Assembly: GCA_039830035.1 (NCBI GenBank) | Contig: CP140038.1 | Location: forward strand, 62,001-126,000 | Length of the DNA: 64,000 nt | Direction: 5' to 3' | Origin: Buchnera aphidicola (Meitanaphis flavogallis) | GTDB lineage: Bacteria > Pseudomonadota > Gammaproteobacteria > Enterobacterales > Enterobacteriaceae | Shown: positions 37,923 to 48,026 of the stretch, one piece after another | Numbering within the stretch: position 1 is the stretch's first letter | Layout of the letters: each line of letters begins with the position of its first letter | Position numbers and translations under genes: made by a program | The notes under the pieces: model-generated | The model's database searches: none | What the model saw: the letters and a program-made list of their open reading frames with translations, nothing else | What the model was told of the DNA's origin: nothing

Positions 37923-38342
37923 TTTTTATCCTTTATTTTTTTTATAGTTAGTATAATTATTTCATTATATAATTGAGATATTAAGTGAACTATATTTATA
38001 TGTACCATTTTATTTTAAATATTTATATATAATACATCAATTTTAAGAAAAATATTTATTTTGTAGAATTTAATAGTTGGTTAATGTATTAATAAACAAT
38101 TTTATATGTTTTTGATATTTAAAATTATATATTTTATATGCTGAAAAATAGTATAAATTATTTTTTAGGTAATATAAAATATTATGAAAATTGGTATAAT
38201 TATATATTGTATAATGAATAGTTCATTTTTTTAAAAAATACGAAATAGATGATATCAAAAAATTTTATTTGTTAATTTTTATTAAAATGTAATATTTAGA
38301 ACTATTATAGAAACTGTCTATCATCAATGGTAATTGATCAAA
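37923..38342. other. divergent promoter region aroC / smrB
   Basis: 420 AT-rich bases between divergent genes. No open gene; prmB, found in this neighbourhood in E. coli, has left no trace that I recognise. Confidence 0.45.
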
Positions 38343-38876
38343 ATGGGTAAAAATAAGTCATTGTTTTCTGAAGATCTGTTTTTGTTTTATCAACAGTTTA
38401 ACGGAATTCAAAAAATAAAACAGGATACTGTATTTCATTCAAAATGCTATAAATTTAAGAGGAATATAACATTTAAAAAACGTATTTTTGAACAAGATGC
38501 TCATTGTCACTATTTTTCTTGTGATAATTCAAACATGTTAGTTAATTTTGATCCAGTCTATTATATTCGAGATAGTAGTTATTCCGATGAATTAAGAAAA
38601 TTAAAAATAGGGGTATATACTCCAGATATTGTTTTAGATTTACATGGTTTAACTCAGTATCAGGCTAAAAGAAAGTTAGGTGAATTGATATGTATCTGTT
38701 ATAAAGAAAATTTCTTTTGCGCTAATATTATTCATGGACATGGAAAAAATGTTTTGAAACAGCAAATACCATTATGGTTGTCCAAACATCCTAATATAAT
38801 AGCTTTTCATCAAGCACCTAAAATTTTTGGTCATCATGCTGCTATTCTTATTTTAGTCGATCTTAAAGTTAGTTAA
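38343..38876 (+). CDS. smrB: SMR-domain nuclease SmrB (YfcN)
   Basis: In E. coli SmrB cleaves mRNA at collided ribosomes for rescue. 177 residues from ATG 38343 (E. coli 183). N-terminal KIKQDTVFH parallels KIKQDTIVH. The SMR domain is intact: DLHGLTQYQAKRKLG, IIHGHGKNVLKQQIPLWL and FHQAPK. Ribosome-binding site is weak. Divergent from aroC as in E. coli. Keeping a ribosome-collision nuclease in a slippage-prone, AT-rich genome is notable. Confidence 0.94.
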   Translation: MGKNKSLFSEDLFLFYQQFNGIQKIKQDTVFHSKCYKFKRNITFKKRIFEQDAHCHYFSCDNSNMLVNFDPVYYIRDSSYSDELRKLKIGVYTPDIVLDLHGLTQYQAKRKLGELICICYKENFFCANIIHGHGKNVLKQQIPLWLSKHPNIIAFHQAPKIFGHHAAILILVDLKVS

Positions 38877-39369
38877 TATTAATTATTTATTTGTTTATTG
38901 TCATATTTTAAATATTACTTAAGTATAAAGTTGTTGGTATATTTAATGGTAAACAATGATACAAAAGAGTGATTTAGTTTAATTTTTAAAGTAAAAAATA
39001 AAATATATTTTTTTATTCTGACGCACTAAAATAGTGTTTTCAATTTATATTAGTGATGTTGATATTTATATTTTATAGTAAAATTTTATTGTGTAACAAC
39101 GCGTAGTATTAAATTTTTTTATTTATAAGTCGATTAAATTACAAACAATTTAATTATTAATTTTAATTAAAATTAATATTTTCGTACTTCTAATGTTAAA
39201 AACATTATTATTTTAAAATAAAACTTTAATAATATATGTGTTATTTTATTATAATATTTATATTTTGCATTTAAGATAATTCGGAGAAATTATAAAAAAT
39301 GAATTATAGAAATAAATTTATGTTTTAAAATATAATAATTATATTATAAATTTATAAGAAGGATTATAT
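38877..39369. other. his operon upstream region
   Basis: 493 AT-rich bases before hisG. I find no leader peptide with a run of histidine codons and no terminator/antiterminator structure, so the enteric his attenuator appears absent. No gene seen. Confidence 0.5.
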
Positions 39370-40269
39370 ATGATTCATAATAATAGATTGCGAATGGTGA
39401 TGCAAAAAACTGGAAGATTAAGCAATGATTCTAATGATTTACTTTCCCGTTGTGGTATTAAAATTAATTTTCATAAACAGAAATTAATTGCTTTTTCTGA
39501 AAATATGCCCATAGATGTCATGTGCGTACGTGATGACGATATTCCTGGACTAATTATGGATGGTGTTGTAGATATAGGAATTATTGGAGAAAATGTTTTA
39601 GAAGAGGAAGTTCTAAGTCGCAAACTACGATCAGATAATACAGATTACATAAAATTAAAACGTTTAGATTTTGGAATTTGTAGATTATCTTTAGCTGTAC
39701 CAATTAATAAAGAATATATTGATATTTGTTGTTTGAATAATTCGAGAATAGCTACTTCTTATCCACATTTATTAAAGAAATATTTTGATAAAAATAATTT
39801 GGTGTTTAAATCATGTATGTTAAATGGATCAGTAGAAGTAGCGCCACGAGCAGGATTATCTGATGCTATTTGTGATTTAGTATCTACTGGAGCTACTCTA
39901 GAGGCTAATGGATTACGTGAGGTTCAAGTAATATTGCATTCTAAAGCTTGTTTAATTTGTAAAACTGGTAATATTTCTATTGAAAAACAGCGTGTTATTG
40001 ATACGTTAATGACTAGAATTCAAGGTGTAATCAAAGCAAGAGAGTCAAAGTATATTATGTTGCATGCACCTATAAAGAAGTTAAAAGAAGTAATTAATTT
40101 ATTACATGGTGCTGAACGTCCTACAATACTAAAATTAGCTGGAGATGATACTCGAGTGGCTATGCATATGGTTAGTAGCGAGACGGTATTTTGGGAGACC
40201 ATGGAAAAATTAAAATTATTAGGAGCTAGTTCTATTTTAGTTCTTCCAATTGAAAAAATGATGGAATAG
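39370..40269 (+). CDS. hisG: ATP phosphoribosyltransferase
   Basis: First and feedback-controlled step of histidine synthesis, joining ATP and PRPP. 299 residues, the E. coli length, including the C-terminal regulatory domain. Conserved: LRMVMQKTGRLS, VDIGIIGENVL, RIATSYPHLLKKYF and ICDLVSTGATLEANGLREV. GAAGGA precedes the ATG. First gene of the eight-gene his operon; hisD follows after 5 bases. Confidence 0.98.
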   Translation: MIHNNRLRMVMQKTGRLSNDSNDLLSRCGIKINFHKQKLIAFSENMPIDVMCVRDDDIPGLIMDGVVDIGIIGENVLEEEVLSRKLRSDNTDYIKLKRLDFGICRLSLAVPINKEYIDICCLNNSRIATSYPHLLKKYFDKNNLVFKSCMLNGSVEVAPRAGLSDAICDLVSTGATLEANGLREVQVILHSKACLICKTGNISIEKQRVIDTLMTRIQGVIKARESKYIMLHAPIKKLKEVINLLHGAERPTILKLAGDDTRVAMHMVSSETVFWETMEKLKLLGASSILVLPIEKMME

Positions 40270-40274
40270 TTGGT

Positions 40275-41582
40275 ATGAAAAGCTTTTTAAAGATTATTTA
40301 TTGGAATAGTTGTAGTATTGAAAAAAGAAATCAAATATTATATCGACCTATTTCAAGTGATTCTACTATTATTAAAAATGAAGTAAATACAATTATTACT
40401 GATGTTAAAAATTTAGGAGATCAAGCATTATATAATTATACACGTATATTTGATCATATAAAGTTGAATACTATTCAAGTAAGTGCAAAAGATATTGAAG
40501 ATTCTGAGTTGTATGTTACAGAAGAAATAAAAAATGCACTTAAAATAGCTATTAGCAATATTAAAAAATTTCATATTATGCAAAAAACACCAAAAATAAA
40601 TTTAAACATAAATCAAGACATGTATTGTCAACAAATAGTGCGTCCAATTGAATCAGTAGGATTGTATATTCCGAGTGGTTCAGCTCCTCTTGTATCTACA
40701 GTATTAATGTTAGCCATTCCAGCTAATATTGCCGGATGTAAAAAAATAATTATGTGCTCCCCTCCTCCTATTGCTAACGAAGTATTATACGCTGGTAAAT
40801 TATGTGGTATAAAAGAGGTATTTCAAGTTGGTGGTGCTCAAGCGATAGCTGCTTTGGGTTTCGGAACTAAAACAGTACCGCAAGTCGATAAAATTTTTGG
40901 TCCAGGAAATGCTTATGTAACAGAAGCTAAATTACAAATTAGTAATACTTTATATAACGTAGGCATTGATATGCCAGCTGGACCATCTGAGGTATTAATT
41001 ATTGCAGATTCTAATGCTAATGCTAGTTTTATTGCTTCTGATTTGTTATCTCAGGCAGAACATGATAGTCGTTCTCAAGTATTATTAATAACTTATGACG
41101 TAAATTTAGCTAAAAAAGTATTAATAGAAATTCAAAAGCAAATAAAAACTTTATTAAGATATAGTATTATTGCTAAAGTGCTCAAACATAGTAAAGTCAT
41201 TGTAGCAAAAGATTTATTAGAATGCTTTACGATATCTAATTTGTATGCTCCTGAACATTTAATGATTCAATGTTGTCATTCACATAATTTAGTAAAATAC
41301 GTAGTAAATGCTGGTTCTATTTTTTTGGGAGGATGGTCTCCAGTAGCTGGAGGAGATTATGTTGTTGGTACTAATCATGTTTTACCTACTTATGGCAGTG
41401 CTAATGTATATTCTGGACTTAGTCTCGTTGATTTTCAAAAAAGAATGACGGTTCAAAAATTAAGTAAAATAGGATTGAAAAATATTTCCAATACTATTAT
41501 ATCTTTGTCGACATTAGAAAAATTAGATGCTCATAGGAATTCAGTTATGATTAGGTTATCTTCATTATCGGATATAGCATAA
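40275..41582 (+). CDS. hisD: histidinol dehydrogenase
   Basis: Zinc enzyme oxidising histidinol to histidine in two NAD-dependent steps. 435 residues (E. coli 434). Conserved: VGLYIPSGSAPLVSTVLML, FGPGNAYVTEAK, DMPAGPSEVLIIAD, SDLLSQAEHD, the catalytic YAPEHLMIQ histidine and GTNHVLPT. Tightly packed between hisG and hisC. Confidence 0.98.
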   Translation: MKSFLKIIYWNSCSIEKRNQILYRPISSDSTIIKNEVNTIITDVKNLGDQALYNYTRIFDHIKLNTIQVSAKDIEDSELYVTEEIKNALKIAISNIKKFHIMQKTPKINLNINQDMYCQQIVRPIESVGLYIPSGSAPLVSTVLMLAIPANIAGCKKIIMCSPPPIANEVLYAGKLCGIKEVFQVGGAQAIAALGFGTKTVPQVDKIFGPGNAYVTEAKLQISNTLYNVGIDMPAGPSEVLIIADSNANASFIASDLLSQAEHDSRSQVLLITYDVNLAKKVLIEIQKQIKTLLRYSIIAKVLKHSKVIVAKDLLECFTISNLYAPEHLMIQCCHSHNLVKYVVNAGSIFLGGWSPVAGGDYVVGTNHVLPTYGSANVYSGLSLVDFQKRMTVQKLSKIGLKNISNTIISLSTLEKLDAHRNSVMIRLSSLSDIA

Positions 41583-41584
41583 TT

Positions 41585-42676
41585 ATGAATATTGAAAAAT
41601 TAGTTAGAAAAAATATATTAAAATTAATACCTTATCAATCTTCTCGAAAAATAGGTGGAAAGGGTAATATATGGTTAAATGCAAATGAATATCCTACTCC
41701 AAATTATTATCAACTAAATAATATGATTTTAAATCGTTACCCTGAATGTCAACCAGAAGAATTGTTATCATGCTACTCTTCATATGTTGGTATTAGCAAA
41801 AAAAATATATTAATAACACGTGGTTCTGATGAAGCCATTGAATTATTAATTAAAACTTTTTGTGAACCAAAACGTGATAAAATTGTTTTTTGTCCTCCAA
41901 CTTATGATATGTATAATGTTAGTGCGAATATTATGAATATTGAGAGTTACCCAGTACCGTTATTAAATGGGAGTTGGCAATTAGATGTTGACAGTATTGT
42001 TGAAGGTTATAACAACGTTAAATTAATTTATATATGTAATCCAAATAATCCTACTGGTAATTTAATTAATATTAGGGATATTGTCACTTTATTAAAAGTC
42101 ACTTTAGAGAAAGCATTGGTGATAGTGGATGAAGCATATATTGAATTCTCTCCAACAAACAGTTTAATACATTTAATAAATATATATCCTAATTTAGTTA
42201 TAATGAGAACGTTATCTAAAGCTTTTTCTTTGGCTGGATTGCGATGTGGTTTTATATTAGCAAACGATAACATAGTAAATTTTTTGTTAAAAGTCATTAA
42301 TCCTTATCCTATTTCTGTTCCTACTTCTAATATAGCTATTCAATGTTTAAGTAAAAAAAATATTAGTTTAATGAGAATCAGAGTTTTTCGTTTAAATTTA
42401 AATCGTTATTGGCTTGTAACTCAATTAAAACTCATGAGTCATTGTGTAGATCATATTTTTTATAGTGTAGCTAATTATATTTTAGTGCGTTTTTTTCATT
42501 CTAAACTAATATTTAATGAGTTATCGAAAGTAGGAATAATTGTTAGAGATCAAAGTGATAAATTAAATTTAAATAATTGTATAAGAATTTCCATAGGAAC
42601 TAGCGAGGAATGTTCAGAGGTTATTCATACTATCCGAAAAATAAATAATTCATATATTACTTTATTAGGGAAATAA
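41585..42676 (+). CDS. hisC: histidinol-phosphate aminotransferase
   Basis: PLP enzyme converting imidazole acetol phosphate to histidinol phosphate. 363 residues (E. coli 356). The PLP lysine is in RTLSKAFSLAGLRCGF; NPNNPTGN, VDEAYIEF and the C-terminal RISIGT are present. It begins 2 bases after hisD. Confidence 0.97.
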   Translation: MNIEKLVRKNILKLIPYQSSRKIGGKGNIWLNANEYPTPNYYQLNNMILNRYPECQPEELLSCYSSYVGISKKNILITRGSDEAIELLIKTFCEPKRDKIVFCPPTYDMYNVSANIMNIESYPVPLLNGSWQLDVDSIVEGYNNVKLIYICNPNNPTGNLINIRDIVTLLKVTLEKALVIVDEAYIEFSPTNSLIHLINIYPNLVIMRTLSKAFSLAGLRCGFILANDNIVNFLLKVINPYPISVPTSNIAIQCLSKKNISLMRIRVFRLNLNRYWLVTQLKLMSHCVDHIFYSVANYILVRFFHSKLIFNELSKVGIIVRDQSDKLNLNNCIRISIGTSEECSEVIHTIRKINNSYITLLGK

Positions 42677-42677
42677 C

Positions 42678-43745
42678 ATGCATAAAAATGTTTTATTTAT
42701 TGATCGTGATGGAACATTAATTACAGAACCAATTCAAGATCGTCAAGTAGATAATATAAATAAATTGACTTTTGAAAAACATGTTATTTCAACTTTAGTT
42801 GAACTAAAAAATTTTGGTTATACTTTTGTTATGATTACGAATCAAGATGGATTAGGTTCTAAAAAATTTCCTTTTTCTGATTTTTTTATACCTCATAAAT
42901 TTATGATAAACGTTTTTCTATCTCAAGGCATAGTATTTGAAGATATTTTGATTTGTCCACATGAAGAAAAATATAATTGTCATTGTCGTAAACCTCAATT
43001 AGGAATGGTAGAAAAATGGTTATATGATGGTAAGTTGAATAAAAAAAATAGTTATGTTATTGGAGATCGTTATTCAGATATGAAATTAGCACAAAATATG
43101 GGATTGTCCGGGTTACATTACGGAAAAAATGGATGTACGTGGAATACTATTAAGATTCAATTGACAAAAAAAAATAGATATGCATATATTAAACGCCGTA
43201 CAAAAGAAACGAACATTGAAATAGAAGTTTGGTTAGATAGAGAAGGAAATAATGTAATTGATACTCGGTTGCATTTTTTTAATCATATGTTAGATCAAAT
43301 AGCTATTCATAGTAAAATTAAAATGAAAATTATTGCAGATGGTGATATTAGTGTTGATGATCATCATACGGTAGAAGATGTTGGAATTGCTTTGGGAGAA
43401 GTTTTAGATCAAGCATTAGGAAGTAAAGTAGGTTTAGATAGATTTGGTTTTGTTTTGCCTATGGATGAAAGTGTTGGGTATTGTTTACTGGATATTTCTG
43501 GTCGTCCTTTTTTGAAATTTGAATCGTCTTTTAAATTTCAATATTTGGGAGATATGAGTACAGAAATGGTACAGCATTTTTTTAGATCATTAGCTTTTTC
43601 TATGAAAGTTACTTTACATTTAAAAAGCATAGGTGAAAATGATCATCACAGTATTGAAAGTTTATTTAAGGCATTTGGAAGAACTTTGAGACAAGCTATT
43701 AATATTAGTGGAACAATTTTACCTAGTTCTAAAGGAATACTATAA
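42678..43745 (+). CDS. hisB: bifunctional histidinol phosphatase / imidazoleglycerol-phosphate dehydratase
   Basis: Catalyses steps seven and nine of histidine synthesis. 355 residues, as in E. coli. The N-terminal HAD phosphatase has Asp9 and Asp11 in DRDGTLI and a zinc site in CPHEEKYNCHC. The C-terminal dehydratase (from about residue 167) has FFNHMLDQIAIHS, DDHHTVEDVGIALGE and GENDHHSIESLFKA histidine clusters. Its TAA shares one base with hisH ATG. Confidence 0.98.
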   Translation: MHKNVLFIDRDGTLITEPIQDRQVDNINKLTFEKHVISTLVELKNFGYTFVMITNQDGLGSKKFPFSDFFIPHKFMINVFLSQGIVFEDILICPHEEKYNCHCRKPQLGMVEKWLYDGKLNKKNSYVIGDRYSDMKLAQNMGLSGLHYGKNGCTWNTIKIQLTKKNRYAYIKRRTKETNIEIEVWLDREGNNVIDTRLHFFNHMLDQIAIHSKIKMKIIADGDISVDDHHTVEDVGIALGEVLDQALGSKVGLDRFGFVLPMDESVGYCLLDISGRPFLKFESSFKFQYLGDMSTEMVQHFFRSLAFSMKVTLHLKSIGENDHHSIESLFKAFGRTLRQAINISGTILPSSKGIL

Positions 43746-44335
43746 TGCGAATTGTTATTGTTAATACTGGTTGTTCTAATTTATCTTCTATAAGATATGC
43801 TATTTGTAGATTAGGATATAATCCCATTATCAGTTCTTCTAGAGATGAAATATTACATGCTAGTAAAATAGTATTACCTGGTGTAGGAACGGCGTATGCT
43901 GCTATGCATGCGTTAAAAAAATTTGAATTGTTGGATCTTATTAAAACATGTCAACAACCACTATTAGGGATTTGTTTAGGAATGCAGTTATTAGCTTCTT
44001 TTAGTCATGAATCAAGTGGAATTAATATGTTAAATATTGTAAATTCACCTGTTTGTCTTTTAGAGTCCAATTTATTACCACGTCCTCATAACGGGTGGAA
44101 TAATGTAGAAATATGTAAACAAAATACGTTATTTCAAGGTATTGATAATAATTCTAAATTTTATTTTTTGCATAGTTATGTTCTTTATATCAATCAATAT
44201 ACTATAGCACAGACATTATATAATGTTGCTTTTAGTTCTGCCATACAAAAAAACAATTTTTTTGGAGTGCAATTTCATCCTGAAAAATCCGGGGATTTAG
44301 GTTTAAAAGTATTAAAAAATTTTTTGGAGATATAA
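43745..44335 (+). CDS. hisH: imidazole glycerol phosphate synthase, glutaminase subunit
   Basis: Supplies ammonia to HisF. 196 residues, as in E. coli. The nucleophile is Cys77 in LLGICLGMQLL; the catalytic His and Glu are in GVQFHPEKS. Starts in the hisB stop (TAATG), indicating coupled translation. Confidence 0.98.
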   Translation: MRIVIVNTGCSNLSSIRYAICRLGYNPIISSSRDEILHASKIVLPGVGTAYAAMHALKKFELLDLIKTCQQPLLGICLGMQLLASFSHESSGINMLNIVNSPVCLLESNLLPRPHNGWNNVEICKQNTLFQGIDNNSKFYFLHSYVLYINQYTIAQTLYNVAFSSAIQKNNFFGVQFHPEKSGDLGLKVLKNFLEI

Positions 44336-44337
44336 TA

Positions 44338-45075
44338 TTGATTATACCGTCTATAGACTTAATTAATGGAAAAATTGTTAGGTTATATCAAGGAAAATAT
44401 AATCTTAAAACTTTTTATGAAGATCACATATATGATATTTTATCTGATTATTTTTTGCAAGGTGCTTCTATTGTACATTTAGTAGATCTTGATGGAGCAT
44501 CAAATCCTCAAAACAAGCAAACTCATGTTATTAAATCCTTGCTCAATCATTCTAATTTTAATTTGCAAGTAGGAGGAGGGATAAGAAATCATAAAGATAT
44601 AGAGTTATTACTTTCGTTAGGTGTTAAAAGGGTAGTTATTGGATCTTCTGTAATATATACTCCAAAAAAAATACATGTTTGGTTGCAAGAATATGGAAAT
44701 GATTCTATTGTATTAGCTTTGGATTTAAAAATTTCACGCGATAATTTTAAGGAAGTAGTAGTAAACGCATGGAAGAGTCCTTCTGGAATAAGTTTAGAAG
44801 AACTAATACATCAATTTTCTCCTTTAGGATTAAAACATGTTTTGTGTACTGATGTATCTAAGGATGGTACGTTATTAGGTCCTAATATAGATTTGTATAA
44901 ATACCTTTCCGATTCTTTTAATCATATTCATTTTCAATCGTCTGGTGGAATAGGGTCTTTAAATGACATTATATCTATTCGACGGTCTGGAGTAAAAAAT
45001 ATAATTATTGGTCGAGCTTTATTAGAGAAAAAATTTAGTTTAATAGAGGCTATTAAATGTTGGCAAAACGGATAA
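44338..45075 (+). CDS. hisA: ProFAR isomerase (HisA)
   Basis: TIM-barrel isomerase at step four of histidine synthesis. 245 residues, as in E. coli. Starts with TTG at 44338: GGAG lies 8 bases upstream and the product MIIPSIDLINGKIVRLYQG matches the E. coli N terminus with no ATG available. Catalytic Asp in PSIDLI and CTDVSKDGTL; phosphate loops QVGGGIR and SSGGIGS. The last 19 bases overlap hisF. Confidence 0.97.
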   Translation: MIIPSIDLINGKIVRLYQGKYNLKTFYEDHIYDILSDYFLQGASIVHLVDLDGASNPQNKQTHVIKSLLNHSNFNLQVGGGIRNHKDIELLLSLGVKRVVIGSSVIYTPKKIHVWLQEYGNDSIVLALDLKISRDNFKEVVVNAWKSPSGISLEELIHQFSPLGLKHVLCTDVSKDGTLLGPNIDLYKYLSDSFNHIHFQSSGGIGSLNDIISIRRSGVKNIIIGRALLEKKFSLIEAIKCWQNG

Positions 45076-45833
45076 TTCCTTGTTTGGATGTAATATCGGG
45101 ATCAGTAGTAAAAGGTGTTCAATTTAAAAATCATGAGATAGTAGGTAATATTATTCCATTAGTGAAACATTATATTGATCAAGGAGCTGATGAGTTAGTT
45201 TTTTATGATATAGCTGCTTCTCCAAGCAACGTATTACTAGAAAAAAAATGGATTGTAAAAATAGCAGAAATCATAAATATTCCATTTTGTGTAGCGGGAG
45301 GAATTAGAAATATCCATGATGTTAGAAATATTTTATCTTTTGGAGCAGATAAAATTTCCATTAATTCCCCAGCATTATCTGATCCGGATCTAATTAGTCG
45401 TATTGCCGATAACTTTGGTACGCAATGTGTAGTGGTAGGAATAGATTCATGGTTTGATAAGATGAGTAATAGCTATCAAGTGTATCAGTATACTGGTAGC
45501 GCAAAAAAAATTTTAAAAACACAATGGAATACTCTTAATTGGATAAAACGAGTACAAGAACTTGGAGCAGGAGAGATAGTATTAAACGTTATGAATGAGG
45601 ATGGCATGCTCAATGGATATGATTTAAAACAATTAAAACAAGCTAGAAAGGTATGTCGTGTACCTTTAATTGCTTCTGGTGGTGCTGGACAATTACAACA
45701 TTTTTATGATGTATTTCGTATAGCTAAAGTAGATGGCGCATTAGCTGCTTCTGTATTTCATAAAAATATAATTAATATAAAAAAACTTAAAAATTTCTTA
45801 TTGAAAAAAGGTTTAGAAATCAGAGAATGTTAA
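45057..45833 (+). CDS. hisF: imidazole glycerol phosphate synthase, cyclase subunit
   Basis: Closes the imidazole ring using ammonia from HisH. 258 residues, as in E. coli. MLAKRIIPCLDV opens the barrel with the catalytic Asp; ADELVFYDI, CVAGGIRNI, GADKISINSPAL, VVGIDSW and PLIASGGAG are conserved. Overlaps hisA by 19 bases and hisI by 7. Confidence 0.98.
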   Translation: MLAKRIIPCLDVISGSVVKGVQFKNHEIVGNIIPLVKHYIDQGADELVFYDIAASPSNVLLEKKWIVKIAEIINIPFCVAGGIRNIHDVRNILSFGADKISINSPALSDPDLISRIADNFGTQCVVVGIDSWFDKMSNSYQVYQYTGSAKKILKTQWNTLNWIKRVQELGAGEIVLNVMNEDGMLNGYDLKQLKQARKVCRVPLIASGGAGQLQHFYDVFRIAKVDGALAASVFHKNIINIKKLKNFLLKKGLEIREC

Positions 45834-46456
45834 AAACAATTAATGTGTGTGATATCAATTGGAAAAAAGTTAACAATATGGTTCCTGTTATTGTTCAACA
45901 CAATGTTTCCGGTGAAGTTTTAATGCATGGATTTATGAATCAACAAGCTTTTTTAGCAACGCAAAATGAAAATTATGTTATTTTTTATTCACGTACTAAG
46001 AAAAGATTGTGGAAAAAGGGGGAAATTTCTAAAAATTATTTAAGAGTAGTGAATATGATTCTCGATTGCGATCAAGATACATTATTGATTTTAGCAATCC
46101 CTAAAGGTAATACATGTCATTTAAATAACGTTAGTTGTTTTAAGTCTTCTGTTTCAGATCTAACTTTTTTTTATTATTTAGAAAATTTTTTAAAATCTAA
46201 AAAGTTATATAGCTCTAAGGATTCGTATACTTCTAGTTTGCATAATATAGGTGTTAATAGAATATCTCAAAAAGTAGCCGAAGAAGCTATGGAAACAGTT
46301 ATTGCAGCTGTAACAAAAAATAAAGTGGAGTTTGTTAACGAAGCTACTGATTTAATTTATCATTTGTTAGTACTATTACATCATTATGATTTAGATTTTT
46401 CTACGATTATTGCTAATTTACGAAAAAGAAGAAATCATAAAAGTAATGTAGCATAA
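45827..46456 (+). CDS. hisI: bifunctional phosphoribosyl-AMP cyclohydrolase / phosphoribosyl-ATP pyrophosphatase
   Basis: Carries out steps two and three of histidine synthesis. 209 residues (E. coli 203). Cyclohydrolase half: GEVLMHGFMNQQAF, FYSRTKKRLWKKGE, DCDQDTLL and TCH. Pyrophosphohydrolase half: QKVAEEAMETVIAA and NEATDLIYHLLVLL. Last gene of the his operon. Confidence 0.97.
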   Translation: MLKTINVCDINWKKVNNMVPVIVQHNVSGEVLMHGFMNQQAFLATQNENYVIFYSRTKKRLWKKGEISKNYLRVVNMILDCDQDTLLILAIPKGNTCHLNNVSCFKSSVSDLTFFYYLENFLKSKKLYSSKDSYTSSLHNIGVNRISQKVAEEAMETVIAAVTKNKVEFVNEATDLIYHLLVLLHHYDLDFSTIIANLRKRRNHKSNVA

Positions 46457-46504
46457 TATAATAATAATATTGATATAATATTTATAAGTGAGGAAATTTA
46501 GAAT

Positions 46505-47914
46505 ATGAAAAAAAACCAAATTGGTATTATTGGAATGGCAGTAATGGGTCGAAATTTAACATTGAATATAGCGCGTAATAAATATACTGTTTCGATATTT
46601 AATCGTTCATCTCATATCACTAAAGAATTTATTGAAAGTCATATAAATAAAAATATATTTCCTTTCTTTTCAATTAAAGAATTTGTTCAATCTTTGGAAA
46701 CACCTCGATGTATTATTTTAATGATTAAATCTGGAACAGCTATCGATACGGTAATTGCATCGATGAAAGAATATCTTAATAAAGGAGATATTATTATTGA
46801 TGGAGGAAATACTTTTTATAAAGATACTATGCGCCGTAATTATGAGTTGTTAAAAGATGAATTATATTTAATTGGAGCAGGTATTTCAGGAGGTGAAGAA
46901 GGTGCGTTATATGGTCCTGCTATTATGCCTGGTGGTCCAAAAAAATCTTATGATCGTGTTGCCCCAATTTTAGAAAAAATTTCTGCAAAATTTGAAGGAA
47001 AACCATGTGTTAGTTATATTGGTTCTGATGGATCAGGACATTATGTTAAAATGGTTCATAATGGAATTGAATACAGTAATATGCAATTAATAGCAGAATC
47101 TTATTTTATTATGAAAAATGTATTGAAGATAGATAATCAAGAATTGTCTGATATTTTTTGTAATTGGGATAAAGGTGAGTTAAGTAGTTATTTAATGTCT
47201 ATTACTCGAGATATATTAATTGCGAAAGATGACAACGATAACTATATATTAGATTATATCTTAGATGAAGCTAGCAATAAGGGCACAGGAACATGGGCTA
47301 CTAAAAGCGCATTAGATCTTAATGAACCCTTGACTTTAATTACTGAATCAGTTTTTTTTCGTTATATATCGTCTTTAAAATCGCAACGTTTGTTAGCATC
47401 AAAACTATTATTAGGACCTAAATATCATCATATATTGCATGATAAGTTAGATTTTATTGAAAAAGTTCGACAAGCATTGTATTTAGGAAAGATTATATCT
47501 TATTCTCAAGGATTTTCGCAGTTAAATAGTGCATCTAAAAAATATAACTGGAATTTAAAATATGCAGAAATAGCTCGTATCTTCCAATCTGGATGTATTA
47601 TTCGTGCGAAAATTTTAAAATATATTCATCAGGAGTATTTAAAAAATACTAATATAGTGAATTTATTATTAACTTCCTATTTTAAAAATATTGTTAATAA
47701 ATATCAAGATTCGTTGCGATATATTGTATCTATTTCTATTCAATGTGGAATTCCAATACCTGTATTATCATCTGCTATTACGTATTTTGATTGTTATCGT
47801 TCTGATGTTTTACCTGCAAATTTAATTCAGGCGCAAAGAGATTATTTTGGAGCTCATACATACAAAAGGATTGACAATTCTCATTATTTTCATACTAATT
47901 GGAAAAAAGTATAA
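46505..47914 (+). CDS. gnd: 6-phosphogluconate dehydrogenase
   Basis: Oxidative decarboxylation of 6-phosphogluconate to ribulose-5-phosphate with NADPH formation. 469 residues (E. coli 468). Conserved: GIIGMAVMGRNLTLNIA, GGNTFYKDT, GAGISGGEEGALYGPAIMPGG shortened here for reference, HYVKMVHNGIEY and KGTGTWATKSALDL. GAGGAAA lies upstream of the ATG. gnd follows the his operon as in E. coli (where it is nearby) and feeds PRPP supply. Confidence 0.97.
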   Translation: MKKNQIGIIGMAVMGRNLTLNIARNKYTVSIFNRSSHITKEFIESHINKNIFPFFSIKEFVQSLETPRCIILMIKSGTAIDTVIASMKEYLNKGDIIIDGGNTFYKDTMRRNYELLKDELYLIGAGISGGEEGALYGPAIMPGGPKKSYDRVAPILEKISAKFEGKPCVSYIGSDGSGHYVKMVHNGIEYSNMQLIAESYFIMKNVLKIDNQELSDIFCNWDKGELSSYLMSITRDILIAKDDNDNYILDYILDEASNKGTGTWATKSALDLNEPLTLITESVFFRYISSLKSQRLLASKLLLGPKYHHILHDKLDFIEKVRQALYLGKIISYSQGFSQLNSASKKYNWNLKYAEIARIFQSGCIIRAKILKYIHQEYLKNTNIVNLLLTSYFKNIVNKYQDSLRYIVSISIQCGIPIPVLSSAITYFDCYRSDVLPANLIQAQRDYFGAHTYKRIDNSHYFHTNWKKV

Positions 47915-48026
47915 CTTGTTAATAATAAAAAATGATTTATATTTTTATTATAAATTATGATGTAAATATATACATTTTTAAATATATTATATTAGTTTTG
48001 TACTTCATAGTTATAGGTTTATCTTA

